Of a stretch of DNA of 64,000 nucleotides, positions 27,752-36,082 are shown piece by piece. The stretch is from Streptomyces formicae. GTDB lineage: Bacteria > Actinomycetota > Actinomycetes > Streptomycetales > Streptomycetaceae. Position numbers and translations under genes: made by a program. The number at the start of each line of letters is the position of its first letter. The stretch's first letter is position 1. The DNA lies in assembly GCF_022647665.1 (NCBI RefSeq), contig NZ_CP071872.1, positions 6,944,001 to 7,008,000 of the forward strand. Reading direction: 5' to 3'. Below the pieces are notes generated by a model. The model had not been told where the DNA came from. It saw only the letters and a list, made by a program, of their open reading frames with translations, and ran no database searches.

Positions 27752-27929
27752 GCCGTGTCCGACACATGGCGCCGTCCGCCCGCAGGGCGGGACGCGCGGC
27801 GTCCGGTGCGTGCCATCGCAAGGCGGAGGATCATCCGCGTACCGGACGTACTCGGATGACTCCGACAACGCAGCGAGGGCACGTGCCGGGCGTCGCGCGC
27901 CAGGCGGGATGTGTCAGTTGCACACCTAG
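27748..27929. repeat. CTAG-bounded 182-bp repeat between convergent genes
   Basis: A noncoding 182-bp stretch with CTAG at each end. The ends form an imperfect inverted repeat (CTAGGCCGTGTCCGACACAT on the left; CTAGGTGTGCAACTGACACAT, given here from position 2 on as TAGGTGTGCAACTGACACAT, on the right). The left CTAG holds the tesB stop and the right CTAG holds the stop of the convergent alpha/beta hydrolase. The interior differs from the MITE-like elements at 5355 and 53851, so this is a separate family. It resembles intergenic repeats common in Streptomyces. Confidence 0.75.
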
Positions 27930-28672
27930 GGCCTGTCCGGCCCAGGGCTGGGCGGTGGGCCGGAGGCGGCTTCGAGCAGGCGGGCCGTCGCCTCGGGCGC
28001 TTCCAGCATCATGTCGTGCCCGCACGGGATCGTGCGGATGTCCCAGCCACCCGCGCGAGCCGCGTCGAGGGACGGTTGCAGGCTCGGCAGGAACGGCTCC
28101 GTGTGCTGCACGTAGACCTTGCGCAGGGCGTCGAGCGGCCGCGGGTCGAAGTGGACGGGATCCGTCTGGCAGCGGAAGGGGAAGTCGGTCAGGCGGGGTC
28201 CCGCCCACGCCCGCAGCCTCTCGTCACGGACCCCCCACTGCGCGAGGAAGGAGGCGTCCGCGAGCAGGTACCAGCCGCTGCCCGCCTCGGCGACCCGCTC
28301 GCGGTAACGCCGTGCAACGTCGGGCGGTTCGACGTCCAGGAGACACTGCCCGGGCCGTACGACGAACGCGCCGAGGAAGACCACGGCCGCCAGGCGGTCT
28401 CCGGCGCGCTCCGCGACCGGTCCTGCCAGGATGCCGGCGTAGCTGTGCAGCACCAGACGGACGTCGGTGAGGTCCTCGTACCAGAGAAGGTCCGTCAGGT
28501 CGTCGACATGGGTGGCGACGCCCACCTCGGGGGTCAGCCGGCGCCGGTGCTCTCCCTGACCGGTGAGGCTCGGTGCGAGCACCCGGTGTCCGTGGCGGGT
28601 CAGCAGATCGCGCACCTGCCGCCAGCACCATCCGCCGTGCATGGCCCCGTGGACCAGGAGGTAGTCGGCCAA
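27926..28672 (-). CDS. Alpha/beta hydrolase
   Basis: A 248-aa alpha/beta-hydrolase. It begins LADYLLVHGAMHGGWCWRQV, with the HGxxHxxW oxyanion segment of the esterase/salicylate-esterase-like group. The nucleophile region reads LVLHSYAGILAG, giving a GxSxG-like HSYAG elbow. The catalytic His lies near the end in IPCGHDMMLEAPEATA. No signal peptide is visible, so it is cytoplasmic. A TTG start at 28672 after GGTGGGA fits the family N-terminus; the longer open frame upstream is shadow sequence over the divergent CDF gene. The stop codon is the CTAG edge of the adjacent repeat. Substrate unknown. Confidence 0.83.
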   Translation of the reverse strand: MADYLLVHGAMHGGWCWRQVRDLLTRHGHRVLAPSLTGQGEHRRRLTPEVGVATHVDDLTDLLWYEDLTDVRLVLHSYAGILAGPVAERAGDRLAAVVFLGAFVVRPGQCLLDVEPPDVARRYRERVAEAGSGWYLLADASFLAQWGVRDERLRAWAGPRLTDFPFRCQTDPVHFDPRPLDALRKVYVQHTEPFLPSLQPSLDAARAGGWDIRTIPCGHDMMLEAPEATARLLEAASGPPPSPGPDRP

Positions 28673-28775
28673 GGTCCCACCACTCGCCGGTTGCGCGGTC
28701 GCTTGCCCCGCAACCAGTCTGGCGCCGCACGGGTCGGACCGCGATGCGGCCGCACAACGGACATACCCTCCCCTC

Positions 28776-29819
28776 ATGGCGAGCGACGAGACCACGGGCG
28801 GAGGCCATGGGTCCGGCGGACCGGCCGACGAGCCCGTACCGCCCCCGGAGCGCATCGAGCAGGGCGAGACGCCGCAGAGCACCGTCACCGTGATCGTCGC
28901 GGCGCTGGCGAACCTCGGCATCGCGGTGGCGAAGGCCGTCGCCGGGGTCATCAGCGGATCGAGCGCGATGCTCTCGGAGGCCGCCCATTCGGTCGCCGAC
29001 ACGGTCACCGAAGTGCTGCTGCTCACCGCTCTGCGGCGGAGCGTGAGACCTGCGGACGAGGAGCATCCGCTCGGCTACGGACCCGAGCGGTACATCTGGG
29101 CGATGCTCGCCTCCGTCGCGACCTTCGTCGGCGGCGCCGTGTTCTCCGTGTACGACGGCATCCGCACGCTCACGCACGGCGAGGAGCTGGGCAACCCGCT
29201 GCCGTCGTACATCGTCCTCGCCGTCGCCGCCCTGCTGGAGGGCTTCTCGCTGCGGACCGGCGTCCGCCAGATCCGCGGCGAGGCGGCGCGCTTCGGTACG
29301 CCGGCGCGCCGCTATCTGCGCTACACGCCCGACACCGCCGTCAAGGCCGTGGTGATGGAGGACTCAGCCGCACTCAGCGGCCTCCTGCTCGCGGCAGGCG
29401 GCCTGGCCGGCGCCCAGCTCACCGGATCCTCCGTCTGGGACGGCATCGCCTCGATCCTCATCGGCCTGCTGCTGGTGTACGTGGCCTGGGTGCTGGGCCA
29501 CAGCAACGCCGAACTCCTGATCGGGCGGCCGCTGCCGCCGAAGATGCGGGACTCGGTCCATGAGGAGCTCCTCACCGTGCCGCACATCGTCGACGTACTG
29601 GAGCTCACGACGCTCATCCAAGGCCCCACCGAGATCCTCATCGCCGCCAAGGTGAACTTCCGGGACGTGGCATCGGCCGAACAGGTCGAGTGGGCCTGCG
29701 AGGACGCCGAGGAACAACTGCGCCAGCGCTTCCCGGCGATCCGCAGGGTGTACCTGGACCCGACGCCGGGCGTGCACCAGGTGCGGCCGGGCGGCACCGG
29801 CCCGGCGGGCCCGGGCTGA
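28776..29819 (+). CDS. Cation diffusion facilitator family transporter
   Basis: A 347-aa CDF-type metal/proton antiporter of the inner membrane, likely exporting Zn, Fe or Mn. Six hydrophobic helices are visible; metal-site residues appear in SEAAHSVADTVTEV (helix 2) and VMEDSAALSG (helix 5). A C-terminal cytoplasmic domain of about 90 residues follows. The N-terminal 35 residues are hydrophilic and Gly/Pro-rich. It is divergent from the alpha/beta hydrolase. Metal specificity cannot be read with confidence. Confidence 0.92.
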   Translation: MASDETTGGGHGSGGPADEPVPPPERIEQGETPQSTVTVIVAALANLGIAVAKAVAGVISGSSAMLSEAAHSVADTVTEVLLLTALRRSVRPADEEHPLGYGPERYIWAMLASVATFVGGAVFSVYDGIRTLTHGEELGNPLPSYIVLAVAALLEGFSLRTGVRQIRGEAARFGTPARRYLRYTPDTAVKAVVMEDSAALSGLLLAAGGLAGAQLTGSSVWDGIASILIGLLLVYVAWVLGHSNAELLIGRPLPPKMRDSVHEELLTVPHIVDVLELTTLIQGPTEILIAAKVNFRDVASAEQVEWACEDAEEQLRQRFPAIRRVYLDPTPGVHQVRPGGTGPAGPG

Positions 29820-29905
29820 GGCCCGCCCGCCGAACACCCGCCGCGCCTGCCGAACGCCCGCCGCGCCTGCCGACCGGTCAGAGCCGACCGGTCGGAGCGG
29901 ACAGG

Positions 29906-30685
29906 TCAGAGCAGCCCCGCCCCCTCCAGCAGATACGCCGTCATCGGGTCGTAGAAGCGCGGGTCCGTGACGTGGTCGTCCAGCGGCACGGTGACCTGGA
30001 GCGTGCCCTCGGCCTCGCCGATGAAGAGCGCCGGGTCGTTGCAGTCGGCGTAGCCGACCGCGTCGATCCCGCGCTGACCCGCGCAGCCGGCCCAGCCGTG
30101 GTCGGCGACGACGAGGTCCGGCAGCGGGCGTCCGTCGCGCTCCAGGCCGTCCAGGATCGCGGCCATCGGCTCGGGCGAGTGGGTGTGCCACAGGGTCGCG
30201 CCGCGCTCCAGCATCGCCACGTCGGCGAACTGGTAGACCATGCCCTCGTCGGCCGTGAGCCCGGACGGGATCCGTACGATCTCGCAGCCGGCGGATCTCA
30301 GCGCGTCCGCGGTCTGCCGGTGCACGTCGAGCAGCCCGCCGGGGTGGCCGGTCGCGAAGAGCACCGCTTCCCGCCCGGCGGCGGCCTGCTTCAGCCGTTC
30401 GGCCATCCGGTCCAACGCGTCGACGGTGAGCTCCGGGTCGATGGTGTCCTGCCCGAACCGGTACTGCGGGTCGTCGTTGACCCCGCAGCGCTCCGCCATC
30501 ACGGCCAGCACGTCCTGCTCGTCGGTCCAGCGGTCGCCGAGCTCCAGGCCCAGCCAGTAGTGGCGGTCTCCGTTGGCGAGCTTGCGGTAGTGGGAGAGGT
30601 TGTTGTCGCGGGGGGTGGCGACGGCTCCGGCGATACGCGTGCGGACTAGGTGGTCGACAAGGGCGGCGCGGTTCGGTATGGGCAT
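29906..30685 (-). CDS. Conserved phosphatase-like protein
   Basis: A 259-aa soluble protein of a type annotated in Streptomyces as phosphatase. Visible stretches are VLFATGHPGGLLDVH, TLWHTHSPEPM and DLVVADHGWAGCAGQRGIDAVG, with several His and Asp that could bind metal. I do not recognise catalytic motifs well enough to name a reaction. The position beside the TetR/methylcrotonyl-CoA carboxylase locus is conserved in related genomes, to my knowledge. Confidence 0.75.
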   Translation of the reverse strand: MPIPNRAALVDHLVRTRIAGAVATPRDNNLSHYRKLANGDRHYWLGLELGDRWTDEQDVLAVMAERCGVNDDPQYRFGQDTIDPELTVDALDRMAERLKQAAAGREAVLFATGHPGGLLDVHRQTADALRSAGCEIVRIPSGLTADEGMVYQFADVAMLERGATLWHTHSPEPMAAILDGLERDGRPLPDLVVADHGWAGCAGQRGIDAVGYADCNDPALFIGEAEGTLQVTVPLDDHVTDPRFYDPMTAYLLEGAGLL

Positions 30686-30750
30686 GCGCCCATTGTGCCG
30701 CCAGGTGTGCGGAGCGTGCTGGGCGTCCCGGTGGCTGGACGCCCCGGCCG

Positions 30751-30834
30751 GGCCGAGAGCAGCGTCAGGCCGAGAGCAGCGTCAGGCCGAGAGCAGCGTC
30801 AGGCCGAGGGCAGCGTCAGGCCGAGGCGGCGTCA
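30751..30834. repeat. 17-bp tandem repeat overlapping the TetR stop codon
   Basis: GGCCGAGAGCAGCGTCA occurs four times head to tail from 30751 (the fourth with one change), followed by a 16-bp variant ending at 30834. The last unit includes the TetR gene's TGA stop on the minus strand, so the array consists of copies of the gene end. Copy number probably varies between strains. Confidence 0.9.
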
Positions 30835-31425
30835 GGCCGACAGCGAGGCGAACGCGCCGTGCGCCAGCCTGCGCAGCAGCGCCTCCATGGCGGCGCGGCC
30901 GGGCAGTCCGTTGGCGCCCGAGCCGAGATGCGGGGTGGAGTTCAGCAGCCCGAACACGGCGTGGACGGCTGCCCGCGCCTGGCCCTCGGGGATCTCCGGG
31001 TGCAGTTTGCGGACCACGTCCACCCACAGCTCGACGTACTGCCGCTGGAGCTGGCGCACCAGCTTGCGGTCGCTGTCGCGGAGCCGGTCCAGCTCACGGT
31101 CGTGGAGGGTGATCAGGGGGCGGTCGTCCAGGGCGAAGTCGATGTGCCCGTCGATCAGCGAGGCCAGCACCTGCTCGGGGACGCCGTCGGCCTCGGCGAC
31201 CCGGCGCCTGCCGCCGTCCAGCAGCCGGCCGGAGATGCCGACCAGCAGCTCGGCCAGCATCGCGTCCTTGCCGGGGAAGTGGCGGTAGAGGCCGGGGCCG
31301 CTGATCCCCACGGCCGCGCCTATCTCGTCGACGCCGACGCCGTGGAAGCCGCGTTCGGCGAAGAGGCGCGCGGCCTCCTTGAGGATCTGCTCGCGCCGGG
31401 TCAAGGCGTCGGTCCTGGTGGTCAT
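30832..31425 (-). CDS. TetR-family repressor of leucine/isovalerate catabolism
   Basis: A 197-aa TetR regulator. The N-terminal HTH reads REQILKEAARLFAERGFHGV, then EIGAAVGISGPGLYRHFPGKDAML. It is divergent from the methylcrotonyl-CoA carboxylase genes, with two 16-bp palindromes in the gap, so it probably represses both directions and responds to a CoA intermediate. The start at 31425 (MTTRTDALTRRE) is chosen over 31443; no strong ribosome binding site is visible for either. Its end overlaps a 17-bp tandem repeat. Confidence 0.9.
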   Translation of the reverse strand: MTTRTDALTRREQILKEAARLFAERGFHGVGVDEIGAAVGISGPGLYRHFPGKDAMLAELLVGISGRLLDGGRRRVAEADGVPEQVLASLIDGHIDFALDDRPLITLHDRELDRLRDSDRKLVRQLQRQYVELWVDVVRKLHPEIPEGQARAAVHAVFGLLNSTPHLGSGANGLPGRAAMEALLRRLAHGAFASLSA

Positions 31426-31447
31426 GGCATCGATTCTAGACAAGGCA

Positions 31448-31492
31448 GTTAGCGCTCGTTAACCTGAAGGGCATGGGTTAACGCTCATTAAC
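31448..31492. promoter_or_regulatory. Paired TetR operators between the regulator and accD1
   Basis: Two near-identical 16-bp palindromes, GTTAGCGCTCGTTAAC (31448-31463) and GTTAACGCTCATTAAC (31477-31492), lie 29 bp apart in the divergent promoter. They share the pattern GTTAn-N6-nTTAAC. Placement and symmetry strongly suggest binding sites for the adjacent TetR repressor. Confidence 0.8.
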
Positions 31493-31510
31493 ACGAAGGG
31501 AGCCCGCCGG

Positions 31511-33127
31511 ATGCAGCAGGCACCTGTGCTGGCGAGTGCGGCCGATCCCGCATCCGCGGCCTGGCAGGCGAACGAGGAGGCGCACCGCGCCCTCGTCGAC
31601 ACGCTGCGCGCGAAACTGGCCGCGGCCCGGCTGGGCGGCGGTGAGAAGGCCCGCGCCCGGCACACCGCGCGCGGGAAACTGCTGCCACGCGACCGGGTGG
31701 ACACCCTCCTGGACCCCGGTTCGCCGTTCCTGGAGCTGGCACCGCTGGCGGCCGAGGGGATGTACGAGGGACAGGCTCCGGCCGCCGGCGTGATCGCCGG
31801 GATCGGCCGGGTCAGCGGCCGTGAGGTGGTGGTCGTCGCCAATGACGCCACGGTCAAGGGCGGCACGTACTACCCGATGACGGTGAAGAAGCACCTCCGC
31901 GCCCAGGAGGTGGCGCTGGAGAACAGGCTGCCGTGCGTCTACCTCGTCGACTCCGGCGGCGCCTTCCTGCCGATGCAGGACGAGGTCTTCCCGGACCGCG
32001 AGCACTTCGGCCGGATCTTCTACAACCAGGCGCGGCTGTCGGGGGCCCGCATCCCGCAGATCGCTGCCGTGCTCGGCTCCTGCACGGCCGGCGGGGCGTA
32101 CGTCCCGGCGATGAGCGACGAGGCCGTGATCGTGCGGAACCAGGGGACGATCTTCCTCGGCGGCCCGCCCCTGGTGAAGGCCGCGACGGGCGAGGTCGTC
32201 ACGGCCGAGGAGCTCGGCGGCGGCGAGGTCCACTCCCGGGTCTCCGGCGTCACCGACCATCTGGCGGAGGACGACGCGCACGCCCTGCGCATCGTGCGCA
32301 CGATCGTCTCGACGCTGCCGGAGCGCGGCCCGCTCCCCTGGCCTGTCGAGCCGGCCGAGGAGCCCAAGGTGGATCCGTTCGGGCTGTACGGGGCGGTGCC
32401 GGTGGACTCCCGCACTCCGTACGACGTGCGGGAGATCATCGCCCGCATCACGGACGGCTCCCGGTTCGCCGAGTTCAAGGCGGAGTTCGGCACGACCCTG
32501 GTCACCGGCTTCGCCCGGATCCACGGCCATCCGGTCGGGATCGTCGCCAACAACGGCATCCTGTTCTCCGAATCCGCCCAGAAGGGCGCGCACTTCATCG
32601 AGCTGTGCGACCAGCGCGGCATCCCGCTGCTCTTCCTCCAGAACATCTCGGGGTTCATGGTCGGCAGGGACTACGAGGCCGGGGGCATCGCCAAGCACGG
32701 CGCCAAGATGGTGACGGCCGTGGCGTGCACCCGCGTGCCGAAGCTGACGGTCGTCGTCGGCGGTTCGTACGGCGCGGGGAACTACTCGATGTGCGGGCGG
32801 GCCTATTCGCCGCGCTTCCTGTGGATGTGGCCCAACGCCAAGATCTCGGTCATGGGCGGTGAGCAGGCCGCTTCGGTGCTCGCGACGGTCAAGCGGGACC
32901 AGATCGAGGGCCGCGGCGAGGAGTGGCCCGCGGAGGAGGAAGAGGCGTTCAAGGACCCGATCCGCGCCCAGTACGAGCAGCAGGGCAATGCGTACTACGC
33001 GACGGCCCGGCTGTGGGACGACGGGGTGATCGACCCGCTGGAGACCCGGCAGGTGCTGGGTCTGGCCCTGACCGCCTGTGCCAACGCGCCGCTGGGCGAG
33101 CCCGGCTTCGGCGTCTTCCGGATGTGA
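31511..33127 (+). CDS. accD1: Methylcrotonyl-CoA carboxylase beta (carboxyltransferase) subunit
   Basis: A 538-aa carboxyltransferase that moves the carboxyl group from biotin to 3-methylcrotonyl-CoA in leucine breakdown. The acyl-CoA and carboxybiotin domains are complete: VYLVDSGGAFLPMQDEVFPD, GSCTAGGAYVPAMSDEAVIV, GGPPLVKAATGEVVTAEELGG and, in the second half, ENGILF-type NNGILFSESAQKGAHFIELC. These match MccB-type rather than acetyl- or propionyl-CoA subunits, and the HMG-CoA lyase downstream agrees. GAAGGGAG lies 8 nt before the ATG. It is first in the operon and under the TetR operators. Confidence 0.92.
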   Translation: MQQAPVLASAADPASAAWQANEEAHRALVDTLRAKLAAARLGGGEKARARHTARGKLLPRDRVDTLLDPGSPFLELAPLAAEGMYEGQAPAAGVIAGIGRVSGREVVVVANDATVKGGTYYPMTVKKHLRAQEVALENRLPCVYLVDSGGAFLPMQDEVFPDREHFGRIFYNQARLSGARIPQIAAVLGSCTAGGAYVPAMSDEAVIVRNQGTIFLGGPPLVKAATGEVVTAEELGGGEVHSRVSGVTDHLAEDDAHALRIVRTIVSTLPERGPLPWPVEPAEEPKVDPFGLYGAVPVDSRTPYDVREIIARITDGSRFAEFKAEFGTTLVTGFARIHGHPVGIVANNGILFSESAQKGAHFIELCDQRGIPLLFLQNISGFMVGRDYEAGGIAKHGAKMVTAVACTRVPKLTVVVGGSYGAGNYSMCGRAYSPRFLWMWPNAKISVMGGEQAASVLATVKRDQIEGRGEEWPAEEEEAFKDPIRAQYEQQGNAYYATARLWDDGVIDPLETRQVLGLALTACANAPLGEPGFGVFRM

Positions 33128-33156
33128 GGACTGCTGTGACACTCGAAGGACAGCTG

Positions 33157-35130
33157 ATGTTCGACACCGTTCTCGTCGCCAACCGGGGAGAGATCGCGGT
33201 TCGCGTCATCCGCACGCTCCGGACCCTGGGCGTCCGCTCGGTCGCCGTCTTCAGCGACGCCGACGCCGACGCCCGGCATGTGCGGGAGGCGGACACCGCG
33301 GTGCGCCTCGGTCCGCCGCCCGCGGGGGAGAGCTATCTCTCCGTGGAGCGGCTGCTGGAGGCGGCCCGGCGGACCGGTGCCCAGGCGGTCCACCCCGGCT
33401 ACGGCTTCCTCGCGGAGAACGCGGCGTTCGCGCGGGCCTGCGCGGACGCCGGCCTCGTCTTCATCGGGCCGCCCGCCGAGGCGATCTCCCTGATGGGCGA
33501 CAAGATCCGGGCGAAGGAGACGGTCCGGGCGGCCGGGGTGCCGGTGGTGCCCGGCTCCTCGGGGTCCGGGCTGACCGACGGCCAACTGGCCGAGGCCGCC
33601 CGGGAGATCGGCATGCCGGTGCTGCTGAAGCCCTCGGCGGGCGGCGGCGGCAAGGGCATGCGCCTCACCCGCGTGGAGTCGGCGCTGCTGGAGGAGATCG
33701 CGGCGGCGCGGCGCGAGGCGCGGGCGTCGTTCGGCGACGACACGCTGCTCGTCGAGCGGTGGATCGACCGCCCCCGGCACATCGAGATCCAGGTCCTCGC
33801 GGACGGCCACGGCAATGTGGTGCACCTCGGGGAGCGCGAGTGCTCCCTGCAGCGCCGCCACCAGAAGGTCATCGAGGAGGCGCCGTCCGTCCTGCTGGAC
33901 GAGCGGACCCGGGCGGCGATGGGCGAGGCGGCGGTGCAGGCGGCCCGCTCCTGCGGGTACCGGGGCGCGGGCACGGTCGAGTTCATCGTCCCCGGCGGCG
34001 ACCCCTCCGCGTACTACTTCATGGAGATGAACACCCGCCTCCAGGTCGAGCACCCGGTCACCGAGCTCATCACCGGCCTGGACCTGGTCGAGTGGCAGCT
34101 GCGCGTCGCGGCGGGTGAGAAGCTGCCCTTCACCCAGGACGACATCACCCTCACCGGCCACGCAGTCGAGGCCCGTATCTGCGCCGAGACCGTGTCCGTC
34201 AAAGAGGGGTCCCGCGGTTTCCTCCCCTCCGGGGGTACGGTCCTGGCCCTGCACGAGCCGCAGGGCGACGGCATCCGCACCGACTCGGGCCTCAGCGAGG
34301 GCGTGGAGGTCTCCAGCCTCTACGACCCGATGCTGTCGAAGGTCATCGCGTACGGCCCGGACCGCGCGACCGCCCTGCGCAAGCTGCGCGCCGCCCTGGC
34401 GGAGACGGTCGTCCTGGGCGTCCCCACGAACGCGGGCTTCCTGCGCCGGCTGCTGGCCCACCCCGCGGTGGTCTCCGGGGAGCTGGACACCGGACTGGTC
34501 GAGCGTGAGGTGGACGGCCTCGTCGACGCCACGGTCCCGGCGGAGGTCTACGAGGCGGCGGCGCTGCTGCGGCAGCCGTCCCCGCCCGCGGACGCGCACG
34601 GCTGGACCGACCCGTTCTCCGTGCCGTCGGGCTGGCGGCTCGGCGGCGAACCGGCCCCGGCGGTGCGCCACTTCCGCGTGCCCGGCCACGACCCGGTGTC
34701 GGTCCGGGCCCCCTTCGACCCCGTCCGGGGAGCGAGGACGGACACGCAGGTCTCCGTCGAGGTGGACGGCGTCACCCACACCTTCGTCCACGCCGCCGCG
34801 CCCGGAGGGAGCTGGCTCGGCCGGGACGGAGACTCCTGGCACGTCCTGGACCACGACCCGGTCGCGGCGAGTCTCAGCGGCGCCGCGCACCAGGGCGCGG
34901 ACACGCTCGCCGCGCCCATGCCCGGGACCGTCACTGTCGTGAAGGTGGCGGTCGGCGACGAGGTCACCGCGGGCCAGAGCCTGCTCGTCGTCGAGGCGAT
35001 GAAGATGGAGCACGTCATCTCCGCCCCGCACGCCGGCACCGTCACCGAGCTGGACGTCACACCCGGGGCCACCGTCGCCATGGACCAGGTGCTCGCGGTC
35101 GTCACCCCGCGAGAGGAGGGCGAGGAATGA
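33157..35130 (+). CDS. Methylcrotonyl-CoA carboxylase alpha (biotin carboxylase/carrier) subunit
   Basis: A 657-aa protein with an N-terminal biotin carboxylase (MFDTVLVANRGEIAVRVIRT, ATP-grasp loop SAGGGGKGMRL, then EMNTRLQVEHPVTE) and a C-terminal biotinyl domain with the lysine in VVEAMKMEHVISAPHAG. It carboxylates its own biotin with ATP and bicarbonate for the beta subunit upstream. The ATG at 33157 follows GAAGGA at 6 nt; a GTG at 33136 is an alternative start. It overlaps the HMG-CoA lyase start by 4 nt (ATGA). Confidence 0.93.
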   Translation: MFDTVLVANRGEIAVRVIRTLRTLGVRSVAVFSDADADARHVREADTAVRLGPPPAGESYLSVERLLEAARRTGAQAVHPGYGFLAENAAFARACADAGLVFIGPPAEAISLMGDKIRAKETVRAAGVPVVPGSSGSGLTDGQLAEAAREIGMPVLLKPSAGGGGKGMRLTRVESALLEEIAAARREARASFGDDTLLVERWIDRPRHIEIQVLADGHGNVVHLGERECSLQRRHQKVIEEAPSVLLDERTRAAMGEAAVQAARSCGYRGAGTVEFIVPGGDPSAYYFMEMNTRLQVEHPVTELITGLDLVEWQLRVAAGEKLPFTQDDITLTGHAVEARICAETVSVKEGSRGFLPSGGTVLALHEPQGDGIRTDSGLSEGVEVSSLYDPMLSKVIAYGPDRATALRKLRAALAETVVLGVPTNAGFLRRLLAHPAVVSGELDTGLVEREVDGLVDATVPAEVYEAAALLRQPSPPADAHGWTDPFSVPSGWRLGGEPAPAVRHFRVPGHDPVSVRAPFDPVRGARTDTQVSVEVDGVTHTFVHAAAPGGSWLGRDGDSWHVLDHDPVAASLSGAAHQGADTLAAPMPGTVTVVKVAVGDEVTAGQSLLVVEAMKMEHVISAPHAGTVTELDVTPGATVAMDQVLAVVTPREEGEE

Positions 35131-36080
35131 CCGAGGGACTGCCGATGGAGGTGCCCGTCGCGGACCTTCCGCCACGGGTGCGGATCCATGAAGTGGGGCC
35201 CCGCGACGGGCTCCAGAACGAGAAGGAGGTCGTCCCCACCGGGGTGAAGGCGGAGTTCATCCACCGCCTCGCCGACGCCGGGCTGACCACCGTCGAGGCG
35301 ACCAGCTTCGTCCACCCGAAGTGGGTGCCCCAACTGGCGGACGCCGAGGAGCTGTTCCCCCGGCTCGGCGACATCGAGGGCGTCGCCCTGCCCGTCCTCG
35401 TGCCGAACGAGCGCGGGCTTGACAGGGCCATCGCGCTCGGCGCGCGCCGGGTCGCCGTCTTCGGGTCGGCGACCGAGACCTTCGCCGCCCGCAACCTCAA
35501 CCGCACGGTCGACGAGTCGCTCGCGATGTTCGAGCCGGTCGTCGCACGCGCGAAGGCCGACAGGATCCATGTCCGCGGCTATCTGTCGATGTGCTTCGGC
35601 GACCCCTGGGAGGGCAAGGTCCCCGTCCACCAGGTCGTCCGCGTCGCCAGGCGGCTGATGGACCTGGGCTGCGACGAGCTGAGCCTCGGCGACACCATCG
35701 GCGTCGCCACGCCCGGCCATGTCCTCTCCCTCCTCGCCGAGCTCAACGAGGAGGGCGTGCCCACCAGCGCCATCGGGGTCCACTTCCACGACACCTACGG
35801 CCAGGCGCTGGCCAACACGCTGGCCGCGCTTCAGCACGGCGTCACCACCGTCGACGCCTCCGCGGGCGGCCTCGGCGGCTGCCCCTATGCGAAGAGCGCC
35901 ACCGGAAACCTCGCCACCGAAGATCTCGTGTGGATGCTCCACGGCCTCGGCATCGAGACCGGGGTCGACCTCGGCCGGCTCACCGCCACCAGTGTGTGGC
36001 TGGCCGGGCGGCTGGGCCGTCCCAGCCCTTCCCGTACCGTTCGCGCCCTCGCGGGCACGGCTTCCCACAAGGAGTCCTAG
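35127..36080 (+). CDS. hmgL: Hydroxymethylglutaryl-CoA lyase
   Basis: A 317-aa TIM-barrel lyase that splits HMG-CoA into acetoacetate and acetyl-CoA, the last step of leucine catabolism. Motifs include EVGPRDGLQNEKEVV, the metal-binding HFHDTYGQALAN and the glycine loop with catalytic cysteine GGLGGCPYAKSATGN. It is translationally coupled to the carboxylase alpha gene and followed 2 nt later by the acyl-CoA dehydrogenase, whose AAGGAG overlaps its end. Confidence 0.95.
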   Translation: MTEGLPMEVPVADLPPRVRIHEVGPRDGLQNEKEVVPTGVKAEFIHRLADAGLTTVEATSFVHPKWVPQLADAEELFPRLGDIEGVALPVLVPNERGLDRAIALGARRVAVFGSATETFAARNLNRTVDESLAMFEPVVARAKADRIHVRGYLSMCFGDPWEGKVPVHQVVRVARRLMDLGCDELSLGDTIGVATPGHVLSLLAELNEEGVPTSAIGVHFHDTYGQALANTLAALQHGVTTVDASAGGLGGCPYAKSATGNLATEDLVWMLHGLGIETGVDLGRLTATSVWLAGRLGRPSPSRTVRALAGTASHKES

Positions 36081-36082
36081 CC

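Noticed and set aside
30751..30834. Possible CRISPR array
   Set aside because: The units are contiguous 16-17-bp repeats without spacers. The tandem repeats at 12769 and 59021 are excluded for the same reason. No cas genes are present.
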